From Streptomyces sp. NBC_01275 (GTDB lineage: Bacteria; Actinomycetota; Actinomycetes; Streptomycetales; Streptomycetaceae), in assembly GCF_026340655.1 (NCBI RefSeq), contig NZ_JAPEOZ010000001.1, positions 3,968,001 through 4,032,000 on the forward strand: a stretch of 64,000 nt of DNA. The letters are read 5' to 3'. The translations under genes were made by a program, and so were the position numbers. Each line of letters starts with the position of its first letter. Position 1 is the stretch's first letter. Below, in pieces: positions 35,886 through 44,816 of the stretch. The notes under the pieces were generated by a model. The model worked only from the letters and a program-made list of their open reading frames with translations. It ran no database searches and was not told where the DNA came from.

Positions 35886-36872
35886 TCACACTGTGGGCCC
35901 GCACCCCTCCGGGACGGCGATGTCGAACTCCTCGTCGAGCGCCTTGCGCACCTCCGCCTCTCCCGTGAGCCGGCGTTCGCGCACCGTGCCGTCGGCGTGG
36001 GTCTCGGTGAGGAGGTCGCCGTCGAGGAGGAGGTGGCCGTCCGGCGTGACGCGCTGGACGTAGGGGCGGCGGCTGAACGGGGAGCGGGGGTTGGTGGCGA
36101 TGTGCCAGTTGATCACCTCGAAGTCGGGCTTCTCGAAGGGTTCGAGGGTGAAGGCGTACTGCGCCTGCCAGGCGCTCTCCCCGCCGGTCTCCCGGCCTGC
36201 CTCCCCGCCGGTCTCCCCGCCGGTCTCCCCGCCGGTCTCCCCACCGGTCTCCCGGCCTGCCTCCCCGCCGGTCTCCGTGTCTGTCTCCCCGCCGGTCTCC
36301 CGGCCTGTCTCCCGCTGTGCCTCCAGCACCCACAGCTCCAGCGGCCCCCGGTGCGGGGCGTGGACCAGGCGGTGGGCGCGGCCCGCGCCCCAGAACTCGC
36401 CGTCCGTCGTCAGCGGGACCGGTTCGAGCAGGGCTCCGGGAGCGCCGAAGCCGACGTCGGCGAGGTACTGCTGGTGCGGACGCGGGTCGTCGGGGGCCTC
36501 GACGAGGAGGGTCATGTGGGTGCGCGGGCGGTCCTCGAACCGTTCCGCGCCGACGACGACCCGCGCCGTCAGCCGGGTCACCCGGAACCCGAGCGCCTCC
36601 AAGGCGGCCGCGAACAGCGTGTTGTGCTCGTAGCAGTAGCCGCCGCGCCGGCTGCGGACCAGCTTGGCGATCAGGTCGGCGGGGGCGAGGGAGGGGGCGG
36701 TGCCGCGTACGGGGTCCAGGTTCTCGAAGGGGATGGCGCGGATGTGGGCGAGATGCACGCCCCGCAGCGTCGCCGCGTCGGCCCGCCGCTCCCCCTCCCA
36801 GCCGATCCGCCGGAAGTACGCGGCGAGGTCGTCGGGGCCGCCGTCGGGGCCGAACTGTGTGGTCTCGGGCAT
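35886..36872 (-). CDS. Arylamine N-acetyltransferase with an internal ETGG repeat insertion
   Basis: 328 residues. Transfers acetyl (or another acyl) from CoA to arylamines or related amide-forming substrates. The catalytic triad is Cys80 (RRGGYCYEHN), His119 (DRPRTHMTLLV) and Asp139 (LADVGFG). The usual length is about 275; the excess is a ~45-residue insertion (188-232) of ETGGE/EAGRE units, between WVLEAQRE and SAWQAQYAFTLEP. The insert falls at a surface loop between the second and third domains and leaves the triad untouched. ATG 36872; Shine-Dalgarno weak. Family members in actinomycetes can also close ansamycin rings, but no such cluster is here. Confidence 0.92.
   Translation of the reverse strand: MPETTQFGPDGGPDDLAAYFRRIGWEGERRADAATLRGVHLAHIRAIPFENLDPVRGTAPSLAPADLIAKLVRSRRGGYCYEHNTLFAAALEALGFRVTRLTARVVVGAERFEDRPRTHMTLLVEAPDDPRPHQQYLADVGFGAPGALLEPVPLTTDGEFWGAGRAHRLVHAPHRGPLELWVLEAQRETGRETGGETDTETGGEAGRETGGETGGETGGETGGEAGRETGGESAWQAQYAFTLEPFEKPDFEVINWHIATNPRSPFSRRPYVQRVTPDGHLLLDGDLLTETHADGTVRERRLTGEAEVRKALDEEFDIAVPEGCGPTV
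36180..36324. repeat. 12-bp coding tandem repeat in the arylamine N-acetyltransferase gene
   Basis: About twelve 12-base units alternate between CCGCCGGTCTCC and CGGCCTGCCTCC forms (plus minor variants such as GTGTCTGTCTCC), giving ETGG and EAGR on the protein strand. Period 12 keeps the frame. The long reverse-strand open frame here is a by-product. Confidence 0.9.
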
Positions 36873-37164
36873 GACTTCACCGTAACCGCCTGATCCGCGG
36901 GGACGCGTCGGGCGCTGGTCGTAGGGCTTCGGGAGGAACCCCGACGCGGATGCGGGGCCGGTGATGGCCGAGATCTTCGTTGCGACGGCGGGACGCCGGG
37001 CGCTACGGTCGGTGACGTGACTGCCGGGTCGGCCATGGGCCATTCACGAGTGGGACTCCCGGCCTCGGCATGAGCCCGGGGCGGGCGAGAGGCCCGCCGT
37101 ACTTCTCCGCGTTTTCCAGAGTTCCCCACCCCCGGAAACCCCAGACACGGAGAAACCACCTCAT

Positions 37165-37551
37165 ATGGCCATGCCCCTGCTCGACCACCACGCCGTCTAC
37201 GCGAGCGACCGGTCCCTCTCGGCCGAGTTCCTGGCGGTGATCCTCGGCCTGGAGGTCGGCGCCCCCTTCGGGCCGTTCCTCCCCCTCGACCTCGGCAACG
37301 GCGTGACGCTCGACTACTACGAGAAGCGCGACGAGCCGATCCAGTCCCAGCACTACGCGTTCCTCGTGCCGGAGGAGCAGTTCGACGACATGATCGCCCG
37401 GCTGGAGGCGGTCGGGGTCACCTACTACGCCGATCCCCGGCACACCGAACCCGGCCGGATCAACGGCCTGTTCGGCGGCCGGGGCGCGTACTTCGCCGAC
37501 CCGGACGGCCACAACATGGAGATCCTGACGCGGCCGTACGTTCGACCGTAG
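37165..37551 (+). CDS. VOC-superfamily (glyoxalase-like) protein
   Basis: 128 residues with the vicinal-oxygen-chelate fold: two beta-alpha-beta-beta-beta halves. LDHHAVYASDRSLSAEFLAVILGLEV and the closing YFADPDGHNMEILT are family signatures; candidate metal ligands are His9 (LDHH) and His/Glu in DPDGHNMEI. It may be a dioxygenase, an isomerase or a drug-binding protein; the pattern alone does not say. ATG 37165 follows ACGGAGAAACC. Divergent from the arylamine N-acetyltransferase, with a 292-base gap that includes GCGGGC-gagag-GCCCGC (37081-37097), a possible leader hairpin. Confidence 0.85.
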   Translation: MAMPLLDHHAVYASDRSLSAEFLAVILGLEVGAPFGPFLPLDLGNGVTLDYYEKRDEPIQSQHYAFLVPEEQFDDMIARLEAVGVTYYADPRHTEPGRINGLFGGRGAYFADPDGHNMEILTRPYVRP

Positions 37552-37558
37552 CGGCCGG

Positions 37559-37574
37559 GTACGCGGCCGCGTAC
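37559..37574. terminator. Palindrome between convergent VOC and EamA genes
   Basis: GTACGCGGCCGCGTAC is a perfect 16-base palindrome within the 27 bases between the two convergent stops. It may serve as a compact bidirectional terminator; there is no loop, so confidence is low. Confidence 0.3.
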
Positions 37575-37578
37575 GTCC

Positions 37579-38451
37579 TCAACCGGCGTACAGCATCAGC
37601 CCGATGCCGATGACGAGGAGTCCGGCCGCGGCGATGCGGGGCGCGCCGAAGCGTTCCTTGAAGAGCAGGGCCCCTATCGCCGCTCCGACGATGATCGACG
37701 ACTCGCGCAGGGCGGCGACGGGGGCCAGTTCGGCGCGGGTCTGGGCCCACAGGACGAGGGAGTAGGCGAGGACGGACAGGACGGCGCCGAGGAAGCCCAC
37801 GCCGACGAAGGGGCGTACGACGGCGAGGGTCCGGCCGCGCCAGCGGTAGAGGGCGAACACCGGGATCGCGACCCCCTCCGCGGCCAGCAGCCAGCCGATG
37901 TACCCGAGGGCGGACCCGAGCGTGGCCCCGGAGGCGCGCACGCCGAGTCCGTCGACGACGGTGTACGAGGCGATGGTGAGCCCGGTCGCCAGCGCGGCCC
38001 CGATCGCCGCCCAGTTCGGCCGCCGTCCGCGCAGCCCCCACAGGGCGACGCCGGTCAGCCCCGTGCAGGACAGCACGATGCCGGCGGCCGCCCAGCCGTC
38101 CGGCACCTCGTGCGCGAAGACGGCCGCGAGGACGGTGACGACGAGTGGCGCGGAACCGCGCGCGAGGGGGTAGGCCTGCCCGAAGTCGCCGAGCCGGAAC
38201 GACCGCATCAGCAGCACGAAGTACGCGGTGTGGATGAAGGCGGAGGCGATCAGATAGGGCCAGGCGGCCGCCGCCGGGATCGGCGCGAGGACCACGAGCG
38301 CGAGACCGATGAGGGCGCCGCCGCCGGCGATGAGCGCGAAGCCGACGAGCTTGTCGGTGATCTGGTGGGCGATGGCGTTCCAGCCGGCGTGGGTGACCGC
38401 GGCGAGCAGGACGGCCGCGGTGACCAGCGGGGTCACGCGGCGCGCTCGCAC
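37579..38451 (-). CDS. EamA/DMT-superfamily permease
   Basis: 290 residues with ten hydrophobic helices in two five-helix EamA halves: HAGWNAIAHQITDKL and TAYFVLLMRSFRLGDFGQAYPLARGSAPL, then LGYIGWLLAAEGVAIPV and LRESSIIVGAAIGALLFKERFG, the canonical EamA helix-nine motif. Members export or import amino acids, metabolites or drugs; no substrate is implied by neighbours. ATG 38451 is chosen; no strong Shine-Dalgarno is seen, and a GTG 15 bases downstream is an alternative. Confidence 0.85.
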   Translation of the reverse strand: MRARRVTPLVTAAVLLAAVTHAGWNAIAHQITDKLVGFALIAGGGALIGLALVVLAPIPAAAAWPYLIASAFIHTAYFVLLMRSFRLGDFGQAYPLARGSAPLVVTVLAAVFAHEVPDGWAAAGIVLSCTGLTGVALWGLRGRRPNWAAIGAALATGLTIASYTVVDGLGVRASGATLGSALGYIGWLLAAEGVAIPVFALYRWRGRTLAVVRPFVGVGFLGAVLSVLAYSLVLWAQTRAELAPVAALRESSIIVGAAIGALLFKERFGAPRIAAAGLLVIGIGLMLYAG

Positions 38452-38658
38452 ATGTCCACGAGGGCCTCGGGGGAACGGGGATGCGTGCCGGTCGTCGTCA
38501 TGGACCGCACGCTAGCGATATCCCGTTCTCGGTTGTCACTGGCATGCCATACGCTGCTGCTCAGCCGCGTTCACGCGCCCGCAGCGGGCGCGAGGGGGGA
38601 CGCAGGCCACTTGTCTCGCCCGGCGGACACCGGGCTTGTTTCCTGGGGGTTCAGTACT

Positions 38659-40626
38659 GTGCGCAGGCGCAGCATCTCGGCCGCGACGACGCTCGCGGTC
38701 GTCTTCAGCTCCGCGGTGATCGCCGCGGGTTCGGCGGGAGTGGCCGTGGCCGACTCCGCCAAGGTCCTTGCGGTGAAGTCGGTCGGCGACCTCGTCGTGG
38801 ACGGCGTCCACCAGCGGGTCTACGTCTCCGACCCGACCGGCGGCAAGATCGTCGTCACCGACTACGCGGGCGCCGTCAAGGCGACCCTGACCGGGCTGTC
38901 CGGCGTGAGCGGCCTGGCGCTGTCCGCCGACTCCGGGCAGCTGTACGCGGCCGTCAAGAGCGGCAACCGGATCGTCTCGGTGGAGACGGGGACGTACACC
39001 CAGACCGCGAGCTACCCGGTGGGGGCGGCGCCGACCGACCTGGAGGTCGTGGACGGCCGGATCTGGTTCGGCTACGGCACGAACTTCGGTTCGCTCGACG
39101 TCTCCGGCGCCGAGCCCGTCGTGCATCTCGCCCAGCGCGGGGACGTCGACTTCTTCGGCGGCACGACGCTGCTGGGCTCCGACCCGGCCGCCCCGGGCGT
39201 CCTGGTGGCCGGCACCGGCGGCGGGCTCGCCGTGTACGACGTCTCGGCCGACGGCGCGGTGCTGCGGACCAAGGGCGACATGGACACCTCCGTGAAGCAG
39301 ATCGACCTGACGCCCGACGGCAAGCAGGTCCTCACCTCGTGGGGCGACCCGGACTTCGGCTACGGCATCGGCGCCTACTCCACCGCCGACCTCACCGAGC
39401 AGACGGGCTACCCGATCGACGCGTACCCGAACGCGGTGCAGGTCGCGCCCGACGGCAGCGTCGCGGGCGGCAGCTTCTCCTGGTACGAGCCCGACGTCCA
39501 CATCCACCGGCCCGGCGACCCGACGCCGGTGCGGGAGTACGACTTCCCCAACACCGGCGACAGCAGCGGCGCCGACACCCTGGTGGACGGCGCGCTGGCC
39601 TGGGCGCCGGACAGCAGCCGGGTGTTCGCGGTCTCCGTGAACGACGGCGGCGCGTACACCCTGCGGACGCTGACCGACCCGACGAAGGAGCTGCCGACGC
39701 TCAAGGTGACGGCCCCCGCGAAGGCGGACCGCGCCAAGAAGCTCACCGTCACCGGCAAGCTGGCCTCGAAGACGGCGCTCCCGGCGGGCACCGGCCTCAA
39801 GGTGACCCGTACGGACCTCGAGTCGCCGAGCGGCAAGGCGCTGGCGGCCGTCACCACGAAGGCCGACGGCAGCTTCTCCTTCACGGACACCCCGCCCGCC
39901 GGCGGCAAGGTCGTCTACAAGGTGACCTACGCGGGCGACGCCGCCCACGCGGCCGTCTCCGGCTCCGACGCGGTGACGGTCTCCCGCAAGGCGACCGCGC
40001 TCACCCTCACCAACAACGGCAAGCTGTACGCGTACGGCAAGGACGTCGCCTTCACCGCGCACCTCGGCTCGACGTACAAGAACCGCACGGTCGCGATCTA
40101 CTCGGACCCGTTCGGTTCCGACAAACCGAAGAAGCTGGTCAAGACCGCCAAGGTCAACTCGAAGGGCAACCTGTCGGCGGTCGTCGACATGACCCGCGAC
40201 ACGACCGTCACCGCCGTCTTCGCGGGCGACGCGCGGTCCGCCGAGAAGACCGCGAAGTCGACCGCGTACGCCCACGCGAAGGTCTCCACCACCGTCTCCA
40301 AGCACTACAAGACGGGGAAGATCGGCTCGACGACGTACTACTACTTCCACAAGAACACCGCCCCGGTGCTGACCACGACCATGAACTACTACCAGGGCCG
40401 CAAGCAGCGCCTCCAGCTCCAGGTGTACTACCAGGGTTCCTGGTACGACTCGGGGTCCGAGTACTTCGCCCTGGCCACCGACGGCAGGTCGGCCGTGAGC
40501 CTGGGCGCCCCGGGCGAGTCCGGCATCCGCGCCCGGGTCCGCTCGTCGTACATCAACGGCACCTCCGGCGACAGCGTCAACTCGACGACCCACGGGGCCT
40601 GGAAGTACCTGAACTTCACCAACTGA
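38659..40626 (+). CDS. Secreted YncE-like beta-propeller protein with Ig-like repeats
   Basis: 655 residues. The N-terminus is a Sec signal peptide (RRRSISAATTLAVVFSSAVIAAGSAGVAVA, cleaved before DSAKVLAV). Residues ~30-350 form a YncE/lactonase-type propeller (SVGDLVVDGVHQRVYVSDPTGGKIVVTDYAG). Two bacterial Ig-like domains follow (TLKVTAPAKADRAKKLTVTGKL and TALTLTNNGKLYAYGKDVAFTAHLG). The C-terminal ~100 residues are Tyr-rich (TYYYFHKN, YYQGRKQRLQLQVYYQG). Start GTG 38659 has GGGGG nine bases upstream; the frame extends to 38110 without homology. Likely extracellular, adhesive or binding; function unknown. Confidence 0.82.
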   Translation: MRRRSISAATTLAVVFSSAVIAAGSAGVAVADSAKVLAVKSVGDLVVDGVHQRVYVSDPTGGKIVVTDYAGAVKATLTGLSGVSGLALSADSGQLYAAVKSGNRIVSVETGTYTQTASYPVGAAPTDLEVVDGRIWFGYGTNFGSLDVSGAEPVVHLAQRGDVDFFGGTTLLGSDPAAPGVLVAGTGGGLAVYDVSADGAVLRTKGDMDTSVKQIDLTPDGKQVLTSWGDPDFGYGIGAYSTADLTEQTGYPIDAYPNAVQVAPDGSVAGGSFSWYEPDVHIHRPGDPTPVREYDFPNTGDSSGADTLVDGALAWAPDSSRVFAVSVNDGGAYTLRTLTDPTKELPTLKVTAPAKADRAKKLTVTGKLASKTALPAGTGLKVTRTDLESPSGKALAAVTTKADGSFSFTDTPPAGGKVVYKVTYAGDAAHAAVSGSDAVTVSRKATALTLTNNGKLYAYGKDVAFTAHLGSTYKNRTVAIYSDPFGSDKPKKLVKTAKVNSKGNLSAVVDMTRDTTVTAVFAGDARSAEKTAKSTAYAHAKVSTTVSKHYKTGKIGSTTYYYFHKNTAPVLTTTMNYYQGRKQRLQLQVYYQGSWYDSGSEYFALATDGRSAVSLGAPGESGIRARVRSSYINGTSGDSVNSTTHGAWKYLNFTN

Positions 40627-40671
40627 CCGACTGAGGTACCGACGACTGAGGTACCGACGTACCCACGTAAC

Positions 40672-40715
40672 GACGGCGACGCGCCCGACCTGGAAGGGTC
40701 GGGCGCGTCGCCGTC
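40672..40715. terminator. Strong bidirectional terminator (19-bp perfect stem)
   Basis: Left arm 40672-40690 and right arm 40697-40715 are exact complements (GACGGCGACGCGCCCGACC and reverse), with a 6-base loop TGGAAG. It lies between the convergent secreted-propeller and lamin-tail genes and can end both. Confidence 0.9.
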
Positions 40716-40741
40716 AGTGCGGGTCGGTCGCCGGGCGAACG

Positions 40742-41275
40742 TCAGTGGCGGTCGCCGCCGTGGCCGTGGTCGTGGCCGCCGCCGTGGCCGCGGTCGCCGC
40801 CGTGGTCGTGGCCGTGGTGGTGGCCCCAGGAGACCTCGTCGACGCGGCGGCCGTGGTCGTTGCGCAGCGTGGCGGTGTCGGAGCGGTTGTCCCACACCTC
40901 GCGACGGCGGTCCTGGTACAGGTCGGTGTCGGTGTCGTGGCCCCTGCCGGTGTGGACGCGGACCGTGGCGCGGGGCGCCAGACGGTAGTCGCTGAAGGTG
41001 TAGGTCTCGCCCTGCTCGTCCGAGAGGGTCCACTCGTCCAGGTTGATCGTGTGGCGGGTGGTGTTGGTGAGCTCCACCCACTCCTTGTTCAGGGAGCGGC
41101 GGGAGTTGTCGCGCCAGCCCGGCGCGTCGTACTGGACGTCGCTGATCTCCACCTTCGGCCGGTCCGGACGCGCGTGGTCGGCGGCGGACGCCGGCAGCGC
41201 CACCGCTCCGACGACGGCGCCGGCGGCGAGCACGGCTGCGGCGAGACGGCGGGCGGACACAGAGGAAACGGACAC
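40742..41275 (-). CDS. Secreted lamin-tail-domain protein with His/Gly/Asp-rich tail
   Basis: 177 residues. A Sec signal (RRLAAAVLAAGAVVGAVALPASA) is followed by a lamin tail domain (LTD, an Ig-like fold) spanning about 40-145 with the family's KEWVELTNTTRHTINLDEWTLSDEQG and RVHTGRGHDTDTDLYQ regions. The C-terminal ~30 residues are His/Gly/Asp-rich (HHHGHDHGGDRGHGGGHDHG), a possible metal-binding tail. GTG 41275 has AAGGAGA six bases before. LTDs in secreted bacterial proteins mediate protein or wall contacts; role unknown. Confidence 0.86.
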   Translation of the reverse strand: MSVSSVSARRLAAAVLAAGAVVGAVALPASAADHARPDRPKVEISDVQYDAPGWRDNSRRSLNKEWVELTNTTRHTINLDEWTLSDEQGETYTFSDYRLAPRATVRVHTGRGHDTDTDLYQDRRREVWDNRSDTATLRNDHGRRVDEVSWGHHHGHDHGGDRGHGGGHDHGHGGDRH

Positions 41276-41508
41276 AAGGTCTCCTTGCTTGGTGCGGGTC
41301 GCGGCCTGGGGGCCGCAGACCCAAGACTTGCCTACCGAATCCGCCCTAAGTGCCCTGATAGGGCATCACGTTACGAATCGTGCATATACCGGTGACGGTA
41401 GCCTTCAATATCCATCTATGTACTGAACGCGTCGGACCCGTTGTCCCGTCGACCCCGCACGGCCCTCACCGCAGCGGGCCTCACCCGAAAGTGGGTCACA
41501 AGGAAAAA

Positions 41509-41548
41509 GCCGGTGAGGGCGCCCCGTCCCCACGGAACCCTCACCGGC
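41509..41548 (-). terminator. Intrinsic terminator of the MMPL gene
   Basis: GCCGGTGAGGG (41509-41519) pairs with CCCTCACCGGC (41538-41548), 11 bp, with an 18-base loop. Read on the minus strand it is followed by TTTTTCC (plus strand AGGAAAAA at 41501-41508), a proper U-tract, 57 bases past the MMPL stop. Confidence 0.85.
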
Positions 41549-41604
41549 GGTCTTCGACTGTCCTTCAGGTGTTCGGCCGGTCGGTGTTCAGCCGGCCCGG
41601 TGCG

Positions 41605-43884
41605 TCACACCCGTGCCAGCTCCCGGTCCTCGTCGCCGTCGCGGGAGGACGCGGTGTCGGCCGGGGGCTTCAGGCCCTCGCCCTCGACGTCCACGTTGGG
41701 CAGCACGCGGTCCAGCCACTTCGGCAGCCACCAGGCCCGCTTGCCGAGCAGCGCCAGCACCGCCGGCACGATCGCCATGCGCACGATGAACGCGTCGAAG
41801 AAGACGGCGATCGCGAGGCCGAAGCCGATCATCTTGATCATCGACTCGCTGGAGCTGATGAAGCCGCCGAAGACGGCCATCATGATGATCGCGGCGGCGG
41901 CCACGACCCGGGCGCTGTGCCGGAAGCCGGTCACCACGGCCTGGCTCGGGGACTCGCCGTGGACGTACGCCTCCCGCATCCGGGTCACGAGGAACACCTC
42001 GTAGTCCATCGCGAGTCCGAAGACCACGCCCACCATGAAGATCGGCATCATCGACATGATCGGGCCGGTCTCCTCGACGCCGATCAGGCCGCCGAGCCAG
42101 CCCCACTGGAAGACCGCGACCACGGCGCCGAGCGCGGCGAGCACGCTGAGCAGGAAGCCGAGGGCCGCCTTCAGCGGGACCAGGATCGAGCGGAAGACCA
42201 CGATGAGGAGGAGGAAGGCCAGGCCGACCACCAGGCCCAGATACGGGATCAGCGCGTCGTTGAGCTTCTGCGAGAAGTCGATGTTCATCGCGGTGGTGCC
42301 GGTGACCAGCACCTTCGCGTCCGTGTCGGCCGTGACGTCGGCCCCCGCGCCCCGGATGGAGTGCACCAGGTCCTCGGTCTGCGTCGAGGAGGGCTTGGAG
42401 TTCGGGATCACGGTGATCATCGCGGTGTCGCCGGCCTTGTTGAACGTCGGCGGGGTCACCGTGACGACGTCCTCGAGTCCCTTGACGTCGTCGGTCACCG
42501 CGGTGGCCGCCGCCTGGGGGTCGTCGCTGTTCTTGGCGTCGACCACGATCATCAGGGGGCCGTTGAAGCCGGGGCCGAAGCCCTCCGACAGCAGGTCGTA
42601 CGCCCGGCGCTGGGTGGTGGACGTCGGCTGCGAGCCGTCGTCGGGCAGGCCCAGTTCCAACTGGCTGGCCGGGAGCGCGATCGTGCCCAGGCCGATCACG
42701 CCGAGCAGCAGCACGGCGGCCGGCCGGCGGATGACGAAGCTCGCCCAGCGGACGCCCAGGCCGGGCTTGACCGGCTCGCCCGTTCCGTCGGTCGCCTTGT
42801 CCTTGGCCTTGCCCTTGCCCTTGCCGTCGGCCTTGTTCTCGGCCCTGGCCTTGGCCTTCGTGCTCTTCTCGCCGGCCGGCTTGACCTTCTTGCCCGCGTA
42901 TCCGAGCAGCGCCGGGATCATGGTCAGCGCGATGAGGACGGCGACGACGACCGTGCCCGCCGCCGCGAGGCCCATCTTGGTCAGCATGGGCACGTTGACG
43001 ACCGCGAGGCCCGCCAGGGCGATCACGACCGTGAGGCCCGCGAAGACCACCGCCGAGCCGGCGGTGCCGGTGGCGCGGCCGACCGCCTCCTCGCGGTCGC
43101 GGCCCTCGGCCAGCTCGCCGCGGTAGCGGGAGACGATGAACAACGCGTAGTCGATGCCGACCGCGAGGCCGATCATCAGCGCCAGCGTGGAGGTGGTGTC
43201 GCCGAGGTCGAGCGCGCTGGCGAGGGCGGTGATGGTGGAGACGCCGATGCCGACGCCGATGATCGCGGTCAGCAGCGGCAGTCCGGCCGCCACCAGCGAG
43301 CCCAGGGTGATGACGAGGACGACCGCGGCGATGGCGAGGCCGACGGCCTCGCCGACCGCGCCTGGTTCGGCGGCGGCCTGCAGCGCGTCGCCGCCGACGT
43401 CGACGGTCAGGCCGTCGGCCCGGGCGTCGTCCGCGGCCGTCTCGAGGGCGTCCCTGGTCGCGTCCTTCAGCTCCATGCCGGGCAGCTCGTACTTGACCGA
43501 CGTGTAGGCGACCGTGCCGTCCTTGCTGACGGCGTTGGTCGTGAACGGGTCGGCGACGGAGACGACCTCGGAGCCGTCGCTCAGCGCCTTGACGGTCTTG
43601 TCGACGATCGCCTTGTTGTCGGCGTCCGTCATCTTCTCGCCCTCGGGCGCCTTGAAGACGATGCGCCCGGTCGCGCCGTCGGCGCTGGAGCCGGGGAAAC
43701 GCTGTTCCAGCAGGTCGAAGGCCTTCTGCGCCTCGACGCCCGGAATGGAGAAGGAGGTGGAGCCCGCGGCGGGCGCGGAGGCCGCGCCGACTCCCGCGAG
43801 GGTCAGCAGCGCGACCCATATCAGGGCGACGAAGTGCCGTCGCCGAAAGGCGAACCGGCCGAGGTTGTAGAGGAACGTGGCCAC
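41605..43884 (-). CDS. MMPL-family RND-type exporter
   Basis: 759 residues, twelve helices in two six-helix halves, each with a large extracellular loop. Typical features: SIPGVEAQKAFDLLEQRFPG early, GIDYALFIVSRYRGELAEG and GLAMDYEVFLVTRMREAY as the paired GxxxDY motifs for proton relay in TM4/TM10. A ~40-residue Lys/Gly/Ala/Asp cytoplasmic linker (KGKGKAKDKATDGTG) separates the halves. GTG 43884 has CGGGAG nine bases upstream. It lies downstream of the tetR gene (about 160 bases) on the same strand. Likely drug or lipid efflux. Confidence 0.93.
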   Translation of the reverse strand: MATFLYNLGRFAFRRRHFVALIWVALLTLAGVGAASAPAAGSTSFSIPGVEAQKAFDLLEQRFPGSSADGATGRIVFKAPEGEKMTDADNKAIVDKTVKALSDGSEVVSVADPFTTNAVSKDGTVAYTSVKYELPGMELKDATRDALETAADDARADGLTVDVGGDALQAAAEPGAVGEAVGLAIAAVVLVITLGSLVAAGLPLLTAIIGVGIGVSTITALASALDLGDTTSTLALMIGLAVGIDYALFIVSRYRGELAEGRDREEAVGRATGTAGSAVVFAGLTVVIALAGLAVVNVPMLTKMGLAAAGTVVVAVLIALTMIPALLGYAGKKVKPAGEKSTKAKARAENKADGKGKGKAKDKATDGTGEPVKPGLGVRWASFVIRRPAAVLLLGVIGLGTIALPASQLELGLPDDGSQPTSTTQRRAYDLLSEGFGPGFNGPLMIVVDAKNSDDPQAAATAVTDDVKGLEDVVTVTPPTFNKAGDTAMITVIPNSKPSSTQTEDLVHSIRGAGADVTADTDAKVLVTGTTAMNIDFSQKLNDALIPYLGLVVGLAFLLLIVVFRSILVPLKAALGFLLSVLAALGAVVAVFQWGWLGGLIGVEETGPIMSMMPIFMVGVVFGLAMDYEVFLVTRMREAYVHGESPSQAVVTGFRHSARVVAAAAIIMMAVFGGFISSSESMIKMIGFGLAIAVFFDAFIVRMAIVPAVLALLGKRAWWLPKWLDRVLPNVDVEGEGLKPPADTASSRDGDEDRELARV

Positions 43885-44044
43885 GGAGGCGTACTCCCGG
43901 TCAGGTCGTGGGGTGTTCAGGGCAGGGGTGACCAACCCGGCGGGGAGAGCAGGGGTGATCGGCCCGACGACGTGAGCGGTGACGTCAGGATGGGCGGACC
44001 GTGGGGACGGTCAGAGGGTGATCAGGAGGGCGATCAGAGGACGA

Positions 44045-44650
44045 TCAGGAGGTGGGGGGCGCGCAGAGGGCGGGGAGGACCACTGCGTCGATGTACGAAA
44101 GGAGGAACTCCTGGGTCGGCGGCTGCTCGTCGAGCAGCGTGCGGGCGGCGAACGCCCCGATCATCATGTGCATCATGAAGTCGGCCGCCGGGTTGTCCGC
44201 ACGGACCTCGCCCCGGGCGACCGCCCGCGCCAGCACCCGGCGGAACTCCGCCATCTCCGGCTCGATGAGATGCTCCTTGAACGCCTTCAGGAGGTCCGGG
44301 TTGCCGTGGACCGCCATGGCCAGACCCCGCATCAGCGCGGAGTTCTGCTCCATCTGGCAGTCGTCCGACTGCTGTGTGAGGGCGTACAGGTCGCCCCGGA
44401 GCGAGCCCGTGTCGATCTCCCCGAGGGAGTGGACCGGCTTGTTGTGCCGCACCGCCTTCGCCACCAGCTCGGCCTTGCCGCCCCACTGGCGGTAGAGCGT
44501 CGCCTTGCTGGACCGCGTACGGGTGGCCACGGCGTCCATGGTGAGGGCGTCGTAGCCGACCTCCCGGAGCAGGTCGAGCACGGCCTCGTACAGCTCGGCC
44601 TCGCGCTCGGGCGTGATCCGACTGCGACGCGCCGTTGCGACCTCAGTCAT
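44045..44650 (-). CDS. TetR-family repressor of the MMPL exporter
   Basis: 201 residues: N-terminal TetR helix-turn-helix (LYEAVLDLLREVGYDALTMDAVATRTRSSKATLYRQWGGKAELV) and a ligand-binding helical core. ATG 44650 has GGAAGGGTGAG; the open frame extends upstream without homology. It is first in tetR-MMPL, with a perfect dyad (44710-44724) overlapping its probable promoter, so it likely represses itself and the exporter, relieved by the exported compound. Confidence 0.93.
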   Translation of the reverse strand: MTEVATARRSRITPEREAELYEAVLDLLREVGYDALTMDAVATRTRSSKATLYRQWGGKAELVAKAVRHNKPVHSLGEIDTGSLRGDLYALTQQSDDCQMEQNSALMRGLAMAVHGNPDLLKAFKEHLIEPEMAEFRRVLARAVARGEVRADNPAADFMMHMMIGAFAARTLLDEQPPTQEFLLSYIDAVVLPALCAPPTS

Positions 44651-44709
44651 GCCACTCACCCTTCCGCTCAGTCGTCCACTGTGACGAATGTAGCGCACCC
44701 GCCTGCGAA

Positions 44710-44724
44710 ACGAAACAGTTTCGT
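44710..44724. promoter_or_regulatory. TetR operator ACGAAAC-A-GTTTCGT
   Basis: A perfect 7-bp inverted repeat around one base, 60 bases before the tetR ATG. On the minus strand, TACATT (44686-44691) makes a plausible -10 with a TTTCG(T) -35 about 17 bases upstream, inside the dyad. So binding would block RNA polymerase. The GAAAC-N-GTTTC pattern is common for TetR repressors of MMPL pumps. Confidence 0.75.
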
Positions 44725-44816
44725 ACGTGTCGTGGCTCACCTCGCCCCTTGCAGATCCAGAAAGATCTCGAATGTCATAAGTTGCTCCGGTCCATCCCCC
44801 GGAAAAGCATGGGGAG

